Below, one piece after another: positions 54,701 to 61,564 of a stretch of 64,000 bases of DNA. Location of the stretch: assembly GCF_010894455.1 (NCBI RefSeq), contig NZ_JAAIXY010000007.1, positions 402,934-466,933 on the forward strand, written 5' to 3'. The first letter of the stretch is position 1. The number at the start of each line of letters is the position of its first letter. The notes beneath the pieces are model-generated. The model saw only the letters and a list, made by a program, of their open reading frames with translations. It searched no databases and was not told the DNA's origin. Made by a program: the position numbers and the translations under genes. Source of the stretch: Myxococcus eversor (lineage in GTDB: Bacteria > Myxococcota > Myxococcia > Myxococcales > Myxococcaceae).

Positions 54701-55599
54701 GGGGCCGGCAGCTGACGGACCTGCTCTCGCCGCTGGGCCGCGTGGGACTGTCGATGCTGCTGGACGAGGAAGGCTCCTACCTGCGCCGCGTGGATGCGTG
54801 GCTGGACAAGCAGGGCATCCTCGGCGAGCTGCGCCGGCCGTTCCGCGAGCCGTTCCTGATGACGCGCGAGCTGGGGCGTGCCGAGCTGGAGCGCGTGCTG
54901 GAGGAGCAGTGGGAGTGGCGCTACCGCACCCTGCTCACGCCACTGTTGCGCCGCTACCCGTTCGCCGTGGAGGCGAGCCAGGAGCTGGACCCCACGGAGC
55001 TGGAGGTGCTCAAGCGCAAGGACGGCGCCTTCTGGCAGTTCGTGAACCAGGTGCTCTCACCGGTGGTGGAGGAGCGCGGCACGGAGTGGATGCTGCGCCG
55101 CTCCCTGCGTCAGCAGCTCTCCGTCCCGCCGCGCATGCTGGCGATGCTCGGGCGGCTGGCGAAGCTGGCGAAGCTGCTCTGGAACGACGAGGGCAAGCCG
55201 CAGCCGCTGCTGCTCCAGGTGCGCCCGCTGCCGCTGCCTCCCTCGGGAGAGAACGGCTTCGTCACAATGTCGTTCCTGAAGTGCGGCGCGGCGGCGGCCT
55301 TCGGCTTCAACCAGACGCCCGCGTGGCAGGACTTCGCGCTGGCGTGGTGGGAGCCCCGGTCGGCGTCCGTCGGAGTGGAGCTGCGCGTGCCGGGCCGCGA
55401 GGGCAAGCGCTATCGCTCGACGGAGCTGTCGCGCTCGTCGTGGAACTGCTTCCGTATCCTGGACGCGGCCACGTTCGACGCCGAGCACAACGCCATCTGG
55501 CCGCTGCCGGGTCCGGATGGTTCGGAGCACTCGGAGATCCGCCTGCGCTTCGGCATGCGGGGCGGGCCGTGGACGCTGTTCCAGGAGGTGACGCGATGA
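51715..55599 (+). CDS. tssM: T6SS membrane-complex protein TssM (IcmF/PdpB)
   Basis: A 1294-residue inner-membrane protein. TM1 at about 29-50 (WVLIGLAVLLAVALVVGLVW), a cytoplasmic GTPase-like domain with a Walker A motif GPAGAGKTT (from Gly103) and LTHMDAMVGF, a third TM near 360-380 (CALLLAVGCLPVLAAYGNF), then a periplasmic helical part and the C-terminal IcmF domain (KRKDGAFWQFVNQVLSPVVEE). It bridges TssL to TssJ. Two close TM segments usual before the GTPase domain seem reduced to one. The last nucleotides overlap the lipoprotein gene (ATGA). Confidence 0.9.
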   Translation: MAGEKTPVATAASAAANASPATVEAAKPYLTWVLIGLAVLLAVALVVGLVWWWRKRRRAAPQVEPRRKLDANALVRIRKQFLSALPWRYRVAVMDFPTVVVFGPAGAGKTTLIDLEVDWRRQERQFMPSFTSDPLLQIFLGPDKIVQEVSASLLEDDTQEARRALRRLWESSFRRQKGRVAIALDARWLAETPPDEVRRVIQLIRGKINLLSEVCKGSVETRLCLTHMDAMVGFPDFAKLLRDHGIPLHWDVPPPGEEAKLAAGLQPMEQYFALGLVSLSVEAFSRLEEFYARGGESFAALSRFVTGLWEGGTLSYRPELSRVYLSSPMPEARSTGVFAIAPEKRNIELRARYRGKHLSRCALLLAVGCLPVLAAYGNFYKKLEEAQRHMADFDATVQRLGQQHLTASGEVVVDKGQGAMQSMDTLLAAARYFPLLSHSFLDEQEVLRNQLANTVRLSYLKPLLESCQEQCQRCGTLIPGCAPAELVGNRSRWAPTHADERCERETLCRPEQMLHLLAVTRASRGDDMGRFVLSGLNVQYRKRWNWASESLAFVGTNASEKESNWMQATKLREEVVGDYIISSDQAWRAGMQSQGQLPWMRWPYEWLTEESYLGPWRDHLQRLQLVLGASELDLEQWRVLASERQRLQVTLAQSVAYTSARKMLALLDASGSPESQATLKGVESTLDSIDWHREHEPMLAAVLRMEEEIDAGIKAAAEMSTAELLTRTGGLFVPTNGDSRLEVRVLQQSFEFRPKELSRVLLDKLLRQMEQGQRPFQRQTVRLPPGAVASASEMGMGMAMDDAMDMGRVDALPSRQGSEWLTFETDIRPLVDEFTIRMTDSKLSRAEAAQRQGYVLKKVSNFGQRYRQDLLVKYRDYRFTALTTSLASELSAVTQPTSELVSMLREVATGAGIGPMEGPYYEPLRQELSAFRPIVQLMTPDKDGQTAQLAAYLLLVSQLHTEVSGFNAAPVLGERTVVPASLRTGGEEAPATSEEGGRQLTDLLSPLGRVGLSMLLDEEGSYLRRVDAWLDKQGILGELRRPFREPFLMTRELGRAELERVLEEQWEWRYRTLLTPLLRRYPFAVEASQELDPTELEVLKRKDGAFWQFVNQVLSPVVEERGTEWMLRRSLRQQLSVPPRMLAMLGRLAKLAKLLWNDEGKPQPLLLQVRPLPLPPSGENGFVTMSFLKCGAAAAFGFNQTPAWQDFALAWWEPRSASVGVELRVPGREGKRYRSTELSRSSWNCFRILDAATFDAEHNAIWPLPGPDGSEHSEIRLRFGMRGGPWTLFQEVTR

Positions 55600-56129
55600 A
55601 CGCCACGAAGGGGCCGTGGCTGGTGATGCTGGCGCTCGCGCTGGGCACCGTGGCCTGCGCGCCCACGCACCTGACCATCAACGTGAAGTCGCCGCCCGGG
55701 ACGAACCAGGGCCGGCCGCTGCACATGGTCGTCCGCGCGGTGGACTCACAGCGCTACATGACGGAGTTCTACGCCGACGTGGCCGAGCGCGTGGTCCACC
55801 CGGACGACTCGGTGGTGGAGACGCTCGTCGTCTACCCCGGCGAGAAGACGCAGACGCGCGTGAAGATTCCCGAGGAGTCGCCGCTGGCCATCTCCTTCCT
55901 GTTCACCACACCGGATGGCGCCTGGCAGGTGCTGCTGGATGCGCCCATCCCGGGGCGCGTGGATATCGAGCTGGAGGAGAGCCGCATCCGCACGGACGCG
56001 CCGAAGAAGAAGCGCGCCTCCAAGGGCGGCGAGGCCCCCAAGGTCGAACCGCCGAAGGTGGAACCGCCCAAGGTCGAGCCTCCCAAGGTGGAGGGCCCGA
56101 AGCTCGAGGCCCCCTCCCCCGGGAAGTAG
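55596..56129 (+). CDS. tssJ: T6SS outer-membrane lipoprotein, TssJ/IglE-like
   Basis: A 177-residue lipoprotein. The signal is MNATKGPWLVMLALALGTVAC with +1 Cys21. A beta-sandwich of about 110 residues follows (LTINVKSPPGTNQGRPLHMVV, SVVETLVVYPGEKTQTRVKIPE, LAISFLFTTPDGAWQVLLD), fitting TssJ. The C-terminal 40 residues are a KVEPP repeat run after a Lys-rich patch, which TssJ normally lacks. It is the last gene of the operon and anchors TssM to the outer membrane. Confidence 0.8.
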   Translation: MNATKGPWLVMLALALGTVACAPTHLTINVKSPPGTNQGRPLHMVVRAVDSQRYMTEFYADVAERVVHPDDSVVETLVVYPGEKTQTRVKIPEESPLAISFLFTTPDGAWQVLLDAPIPGRVDIELEESRIRTDAPKKKRASKGGEAPKVEPPKVEPPKVEPPKVEGPKLEAPSPGK

Positions 56130-56481
56130 TTTCGAGACGCTCCGTGATGCCGGACTCAGCGGAACCGCATGCGGTTCTGCTGGGTCTTGATGGGGAGATG
56201 GGCTTCTCCTCCTTGCGGAGGTCACGCCTCGACAGTGACGTCGTCGACGGCAGCAACGGAGCGCGCGCCCCGACAGTAACGTTGCCGGCAGCGAGGGCGA
56301 GGGCGTCCCGACATACAGCGGGCCGTGGGCGCCCCAGGAGACATCCTGGGACATCCGGATGTGCGCCGCCAGGCCCAGAGTCCCCGCGAGTCACTGAGGC
56401 AAGTCTGACGTCACGATGCGGCAGGTGAGGTCAACTCTCGCCTGACCGCCACGTCCTGACTCCCCGCTGCCGTCCAGCGGC
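56130..56481. other. 352-bp convergent intergenic region
   Basis: No gene is supported between the end of the T6SS operon and the end of the coiled-coil gene on the other strand. The overlapping open frames here are shadows. It contains the strong hairpin at 56157-56182. Confidence 0.6.
56157..56182 (+). terminator. 12-bp stem hairpin after the T6SS operon
   Basis: CAGCGGAACCGC-AT-GCGGTTCTGCTG is a near-perfect inverted repeat (one G.U) 27 nt after the last stop. No long T tract follows, so termination strength is uncertain, but its place suits the end of the operon. Confidence 0.5.
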
Positions 56482-57891
56482 TCACGCCCTGAGCGGACCT
56501 CCAGGCACTGGGGGCACTGACGGTACCGGCGGCACAGAAGGCACCGGCGGCACAGGAGGCAGCGTCATCCGTGCCTCCAATGAATCGAGTGACGCACCGA
56601 CGCTGCTCGCCACGCCGTCCACCTGGGACTTCATACCGGTGCGCGCCGTGGTGACCTGCTCCTCTGCGGAAGCACCCGCGGCCTCCATCTGTGCCTGGGC
56701 CGCCTGCGCCCCCGCGTCGACCTGTTGCTCCAGCGCGGGGAGCCGCTCCTTCACCTGGGACTTCACCGCGTCCACCTGAGCGGTCATCTGGTCCTGGATG
56801 GTCGTGACTTGCGCGACGGCCTGGTCCCTCGCGGTCCCCACCTGCGTGACAGCGGCGGACACCGCGGCATCCATCTGCGCGCTCGCGGGCTCCACCTGCG
56901 CGAGGACGGCCTGCTTCAGCGTGTCGACCTGCTGCACGAGCTGCTGCTGGAGCGTATCCACCTGCTGCAGGGCCTGGGTCTTCACCGTGTCCACCTGGGT
57001 GAGCACCTGCTCCTGGAGCGAGGACATCTGCGTCGCCATCTGCGAGGAGAACGTGCCGAGCTGCGTGGTGATTTGCGTCACCACCTGCGTGATGGCCTGC
57101 ACCGCCGGAGTCACGAGCGGCTTGGGGAGGTTCGCCGCGGGAATCGCATCCAACAACGTGCTCACGCGCGTGAGCAGTGCCTCCAGCGAGCCGACGAGCG
57201 TCTGATACAGCGTCTGGAGTTGCTCCAGCACCGCGGGCAGCGGCGTGAAGAGCGCCAGCACCTGCTCCTTCACCGTGGCCAGCTGCGCGAGGACGGTCTC
57301 CAGCGTCGCGAGCGCGGTGTTGACCGCCTGTTGCAACGGTTCACGGATGGCGGCGACGGCGGCGACAGCGCCTTTCACCAGCGCATCCAGCGCCTCCCCC
57401 GCCTGGGTGATGATGCCTTCCACCTGCGCCTGGGCGGGGACCACGGCCTTCTCCACCGTCTCCACCTGCGCGAGCAGGGACTCGACCTGCCCGGACATCG
57501 TCGTCTCGAGCGTGCCCAGCGACGTCGCCGCGCCCTCCCGGCTCGAACGCAATGGCGCGCCCACGCTTCCCTCCAGCGCGGTCAACGAGGACGCCATCGA
57601 CGCGGAGGCGCCATCCACCTGGGCGCGCAAGGGGGACAACTCCGCGCGCAGCCGGGCCGCGTCCTCGTCGTCCTTTCGCGACGCCAGCTTCGCGTCCAGC
57701 GCGTCGATGCGCCCCAGGAGCGCCGCGAGCACGGGCTCCAGCTCGGGTCGAATCGACGTGATGAGGGCTTCGATGCCGCTCCCCACGGACTCGACGGCCG
57801 TGCGCGAGGAGCCCACGCGCGCCGTGCAGCCCGTCCCGCACGACTCCAGGTCGCCCCGAAGCTCCGTCAACGTGCCCAGCAATGCCTTCAC
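56482..57891 (-). CDS. long coiled-coil protein, candidate T6SS cargo or spike partner
   Basis: A 469-residue, nearly all-helical protein with a GTG start at 57891 (GGGAGG 7 nt upstream). It has about 11/22-residue repeats with Gln-Val at fixed places (QVDTLQQQLVQQVDTLKQ, QVTTIQDQMTAQVDAVKSQV), like apolipoprotein-type amphipathic helices. An early pair of Cys is at CGTGC. The C-terminal 25 residues are Pro-rich (PPVPSVPPVP). No signal peptide or TM. It lies 64 bp downstream of the spike-head paralogue and is probably co-transcribed. A role as cargo is inference. Confidence 0.6.
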   Translation of the reverse strand: MKALLGTLTELRGDLESCGTGCTARVGSSRTAVESVGSGIEALITSIRPELEPVLAALLGRIDALDAKLASRKDDEDAARLRAELSPLRAQVDGASASMASSLTALEGSVGAPLRSSREGAATSLGTLETTMSGQVESLLAQVETVEKAVVPAQAQVEGIITQAGEALDALVKGAVAAVAAIREPLQQAVNTALATLETVLAQLATVKEQVLALFTPLPAVLEQLQTLYQTLVGSLEALLTRVSTLLDAIPAANLPKPLVTPAVQAITQVVTQITTQLGTFSSQMATQMSSLQEQVLTQVDTVKTQALQQVDTLQQQLVQQVDTLKQAVLAQVEPASAQMDAAVSAAVTQVGTARDQAVAQVTTIQDQMTAQVDAVKSQVKERLPALEQQVDAGAQAAQAQMEAAGASAEEQVTTARTGMKSQVDGVASSVGASLDSLEARMTLPPVPPVPSVPPVPSVPPVPGGPLRA

Positions 57892-57955
57892 GACTCGACC
57901 TCCCTTCGGCTCACTCGCGCCAATCGACGACGCCCAGACACCCGCGCCTCGCGCG

Positions 57956-59887
57956 TCACTTGAGTCGCTCCAACGCCGCGCGGGCCTCTGTCGCGGCGCC
58001 ATCCAGCGGAGCGGTGCTTCCATTGAGCCCCGACAGGGCGCCGTTGAGCGCGGCCCGCGTCTCCGCGACTTTCGCATCCACCGCCGCCTGTGCGGCCTCC
58101 AGCTTCGCCTGCGTCTCCGTCGTGGCGCCGTCCAGCTTCGCCTGCGAGGCACCCGCCGCCGTCTTGTACGCGGCGGTCGTCTCGCCCATGGCTCCACTCA
58201 CTCCCGCCGTGAGGTCCGCGCGCGCCGTCTCGACCTGCGGCGAGACATCGTAGGTGGACTCGGCGGCGGCGACGCCGGTCTCCTCCTTCGTGCGGAACAT
58301 CATCACGCCCTCGGCCATGCGCACCGTCTCGGTGTCCGGACCGGAGACTCTGCGCAGGTGCCACACGGGCTTCATGTCCTGGTAGTCGTGGACGATGGAG
58401 GTCTGACTGGTGTCGTTCTTCCCCAGCAGGATTCCGTCGCCCTGCCCGTCCTGTGGAAGCCGCGCGGCGTCCGCCCAGTCGAGGTGGCGGTGCAGCTCCG
58501 CCCGGTCGAAGTGCAGCTCCACCAGCACGCGCGCGTTCTTGTACGGCGGGAAGTAGAAGTGGCCAGGGAAGAAGCCCGGCTCGGCCGGCACGCTCACCGC
58601 CTTGTTCCACAGCGGCACCGTCACACGCCACGTGAGCACCGAGGTCTTCTTGTCCTCCGACAGCAGGTAGATGCGGTCCTTCTCCCCGCCTCCGGGGCTG
58701 AGCACCTTGCCCTCGACGTGGATGGGATAGCGCGGCGTGCGATGCGCCGGCAGCGTCACCGTGGTGTCCGTCGTGCGCTCCACCAGGAGCGACATCTCCA
58801 TGTCGAAGCCCGCGTCCGTGTTCTGCAACCCCGCGTGAGGCCCCTCCTCAAGCGACCGAGCCGAAAGCACCAGCTCCACCGAACGAAGGTCCTCCCCCAT
58901 CCCCACCGCCGCGCGGCCCCACAGCGCGCCCTCCAGCCGGATGCCCGCGCCGGGACACACCGCGACGGTGGGGTAGTGGCGGAACGTGAGTCGCAGCCGT
59001 CGCTGGGGAACACGCAGTCGGGAGACCTCCAGCGTCTGCCGCTGCTCCACCTGGGAGACGATGGGCGTGCGCACCAGGTAGTCCTGATGGAGCCCCGCGA
59101 CACCGACGGTCGCCGGGACCTCCAGCGTGGAGGACTGGAGCGCGGAGGCATTGAGGACGCGAGCCGCGTGCCGGGGCACGGGCGGCATCACCACCTCCAC
59201 CCGCTCCACCTTCTCCCTCGACAGAGGCGCGGCCCTGGCCACGGGCGCCTTGCGGCCCAGGAACGCATAGCGGTCCTTCACGCTGTCATAGGTCCAGATG
59301 CCGCCCCGGCTCGCCGCCAGCCAGGCGACGAAGTCGTGGAAGCCCACGCCCGGCGCGTCCTCCCCCAGCGCGAGACAGATGAGAGGCCGCTTCTCGTCGA
59401 GCACGTCCCAGTCGCAGTCCAGCGCGAAGGCCCCCGCCGTGTGCTCCGTCAGCAGGGCCGCGAGCGTGGTGTCCGTGCGCAGCTCGGTGGGTCGGTGCTG
59501 ACGCCAGAGCACCCGGGCGGCGTCCTCGAACTCCACCGTGTAGCGCCGGAAGCGCACCTCCGCCCCCGCCACCGGGCCGTGCGTCCGCGCCTCCAGTCCC
59601 CGGGCACGCGCCAGTCCATGGAGCTTGAGCGGCTCTGGAGGCGTCGTCGGAACGGGGTAGCCCCCCTTGATGATGGAGAGCTTCACGTCCAGGAGGTCCT
59701 GGGTGGAGAAGGCGGTGAAGAGGGCCGCGTCGTCCTTCTCCAGTCCGGTCCAGAAGCTCACCGAGGCGGTGAAGCCGTGCGGCAGGAGCTGGATGGAGAA
59801 GGCCTCCACCTGTCCCCCGGGAATGACGAACGTCTGCCCGCCCTGGGTCAGCGTGAGGGACAGCGCGAGTCGTTCCTGGAAAGCCAT
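57956..59887 (-). CDS. second VgrG-head-like spike protein with helical tail
   Basis: A 643-residue paralogue of the spike head at 46811-48460. Shared landmarks: LALSLTLTQGGQTFVIPGGQVEAF at the start, RRYTVEFEDAARVLWRQHRP, VGFHDFVAWLAASRGGIWTYD, HQDYLVRTPIVSQVE, GFFPGHFYFPPYKNARVLVEL and LDWADAARLPQDGQG. The last 95 residues are a helical repeat (QAKLDGATTETQAKLEAAQ) not found in the operon copy but similar to the coiled-coil protein encoded downstream. The start at 59887 is set by this alignment; no good ribosome site is seen. Probably an alternative spike for a dedicated cargo. Confidence 0.7.
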   Translation of the reverse strand: MAFQERLALSLTLTQGGQTFVIPGGQVEAFSIQLLPHGFTASVSFWTGLEKDDAALFTAFSTQDLLDVKLSIIKGGYPVPTTPPEPLKLHGLARARGLEARTHGPVAGAEVRFRRYTVEFEDAARVLWRQHRPTELRTDTTLAALLTEHTAGAFALDCDWDVLDEKRPLICLALGEDAPGVGFHDFVAWLAASRGGIWTYDSVKDRYAFLGRKAPVARAAPLSREKVERVEVVMPPVPRHAARVLNASALQSSTLEVPATVGVAGLHQDYLVRTPIVSQVEQRQTLEVSRLRVPQRRLRLTFRHYPTVAVCPGAGIRLEGALWGRAAVGMGEDLRSVELVLSARSLEEGPHAGLQNTDAGFDMEMSLLVERTTDTTVTLPAHRTPRYPIHVEGKVLSPGGGEKDRIYLLSEDKKTSVLTWRVTVPLWNKAVSVPAEPGFFPGHFYFPPYKNARVLVELHFDRAELHRHLDWADAARLPQDGQGDGILLGKNDTSQTSIVHDYQDMKPVWHLRRVSGPDTETVRMAEGVMMFRTKEETGVAAAESTYDVSPQVETARADLTAGVSGAMGETTAAYKTAAGASQAKLDGATTETQAKLEAAQAAVDAKVAETRAALNGALSGLNGSTAPLDGAATEARAALERLK

Positions 59888-59903
59888 GCGTCCCGCGTGC
59901 ACT

Positions 59904-59919
59904 TGCCCGTTCCGTGCCA
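59904..59919 (-). promoter_or_regulatory. weak sigma-54-like site before the second spike head
   Basis: On the minus strand, TGGCACG-GAAC-GGGCA has a perfect -24 and a GC at the right spacing, but it would start transcription only about 6 nt before the assigned ATG, so it may be fortuitous. Confidence 0.3.
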
Positions 59920-60048
59920 GCCCCAAGCCGGCCCCGTGGCCCTGGAATCCGCCGCTCCGCGTCCTCGTTGCGGTCCATGGGGACGCAACCGCGTTCCACC
60001 GGCACGCATGGCGGGGCCCCACCTGGGTTGCTTACGACGCAGCGGCCT

Positions 60049-60064
60049 TGGTACGTGCCTTGCT
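60049..60064 (+). promoter_or_regulatory. sigma-54 (-24/-12) promoter candidate for the OmpA-family gene
   Basis: TGGTACG-TGCC-TTGCT matches the consensus at 11 of 12 fixed positions with correct spacing. The predicted start point near 60076 lies 67 nt before the ATG at 60143. Confidence 0.6.
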
Positions 60065-60142
60065 CTCAGCCTCAACCCGGCGCGTGTCCGCGGGCTGTCT
60101 CCCGCATGAACCCCTTTGTCTGTCACGTGCCATGGGACGCGG

Positions 60143-61564
60143 ATGAGCGGTTGGTGCGCCAGGTGGCTGCGGAGATGGACGCTGGCGGCGCTGCTGCTGG
60201 CGCAGGTGGCTCGCGCCCAGGAGCCAGCGGCCCTTCCAGCGTTCACCCTGGAGCGCCTGGAGGTGAATCCAGGCCCGGGTCCCCTGGCGACGGGCGGCGG
60301 CACCGTGCTCCGCGACGGTGAACTGCGGGTGATGGTGCTCGGTCACTACCAGCACGCGCCGCTGACCTTGAACGCCAAGGGGGAGAACATCCCCCTCTTG
60401 CGCAGTCGCTCGACGGCGGTGTTCGTCATGGGTTGGGGCCTGAGCTCCCGGCTCCAGCTCGACGTCCGGCTGCCCGTGCTGACCCAGCGCGAGGGTGATG
60501 ACACGCTCTCACAGGGAGTGATTGCCCCCACGCGACATGGCGTCGGCGCTCCCCGCGTGGGAGCGCGCGTGGGCATCTTGCGCACGGAGGACGACGACTC
60601 CGTGGACCTGGCCGCCGACGTGGGGGTCTTCCTCCCCCTGGGCACGCAGGGCGCGCTGGCGCGCGAATCGGAGACGAGCCTCCTCGCGAAGATGATGGTG
60701 GGAGGAAGGCTGGGCACCAACTTCGCACCCTCCTTCGAGCTGGGCGTGCTGCTGCGCCCCACCGCGGTCATCCAGGTCCCCACGCTGGAGTCGCGTGAGC
60801 TGGGCAGCGAGCTTCGGATTGGCGCGGGGTTGATGACGGTGGGCTCGCCCCTGCGGGCGGAGCTGGCGCTCAACGCGGGCCTTTCCTGGAAGCAGGCGCG
60901 GGGCGCGGTGGAGCTGTTGGGAGGCGGGCGCTATGCGCCTCGGGAAGGCGTGGAGCTGTTCGCGCTCGCCGGCCTGGGCTTCGGCGCGGAGCCGGGCATC
61001 CCCCTCTTCCGGCTGCTCGCGGGCGTCTCCTTCTCGTACATGCTGGGTGAGGACTCGAGGCCGGACACGGACACGAGCATCGTCCACGAGTCGGTGCCCC
61101 TGCCCACGCCGACGAGGCGCGCGAGCGAGTTCCAGAGCGAGATGGGTTCGATGATTCCGGGCCCAGGAGAGATGTCGCCCATCGCGAACGTGTCGAGGGA
61201 CCGCTTCGTGCTCGAGGGCAAGGTGTACTTCAGGTCGGGCAGCACGGAGCTGCCCGCCGAGTCCGCCGACCTGGACCGCGCCGTGGAGATGCTGCTCACG
61301 AATCCCGCGGTGAAGATGATGACGGTCGACGGTCATACGGATGACTCGACCGCGGAGACGTTCAATCCCCGCCTGGGCCGCGGTCGCGCCGAGGCGGTGT
61401 GGCGCTACCTCGTGGAACACGGGGTGGCCCCCAACAAGCTGCGGCTCCGGAGCTACGGCCCGGAACATCCCGCTCAAAGCAACAGCACCCCCGAGGGCCG
61501 AGAGCGAAACCGCCGGGTCGAGCTCCTCCTCATGCTGCCGACAACCCAGGAAGCCTCGCCATGA
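60143..61564 (+). CDS. OmpA-family outer-membrane protein
   Basis: A 473-residue exported protein. From the ATG at 60143 the signal peptide is MSGWCARWLRRWTLAALLLA with cleavage after VARA. Residues about 45-310 alternate as beta strands of an outer-membrane barrel (ELRVMVLGHYQHAPL, RLQLDVRLPVL, VELFALAGLGFGAEPG). The C-terminal OmpA/MotB domain (about 365-470) has KVYFRSGSTELP, MTVDGHTDDSTAETFNPRLGRGRAEAV and KLRLRSYGPEHP for peptidoglycan binding. Its stop overlaps the start of the Ig-repeat gene (ATGA), so the pair is coupled and may form an export or anchor unit. Confidence 0.82.
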   Translation: MSGWCARWLRRWTLAALLLAQVARAQEPAALPAFTLERLEVNPGPGPLATGGGTVLRDGELRVMVLGHYQHAPLTLNAKGENIPLLRSRSTAVFVMGWGLSSRLQLDVRLPVLTQREGDDTLSQGVIAPTRHGVGAPRVGARVGILRTEDDDSVDLAADVGVFLPLGTQGALARESETSLLAKMMVGGRLGTNFAPSFELGVLLRPTAVIQVPTLESRELGSELRIGAGLMTVGSPLRAELALNAGLSWKQARGAVELLGGGRYAPREGVELFALAGLGFGAEPGIPLFRLLAGVSFSYMLGEDSRPDTDTSIVHESVPLPTPTRRASEFQSEMGSMIPGPGEMSPIANVSRDRFVLEGKVYFRSGSTELPAESADLDRAVEMLLTNPAVKMMTVDGHTDDSTAETFNPRLGRGRAEAVWRYLVEHGVAPNKLRLRSYGPEHPAQSNSTPEGRERNRRVELLLMLPTTQEASP

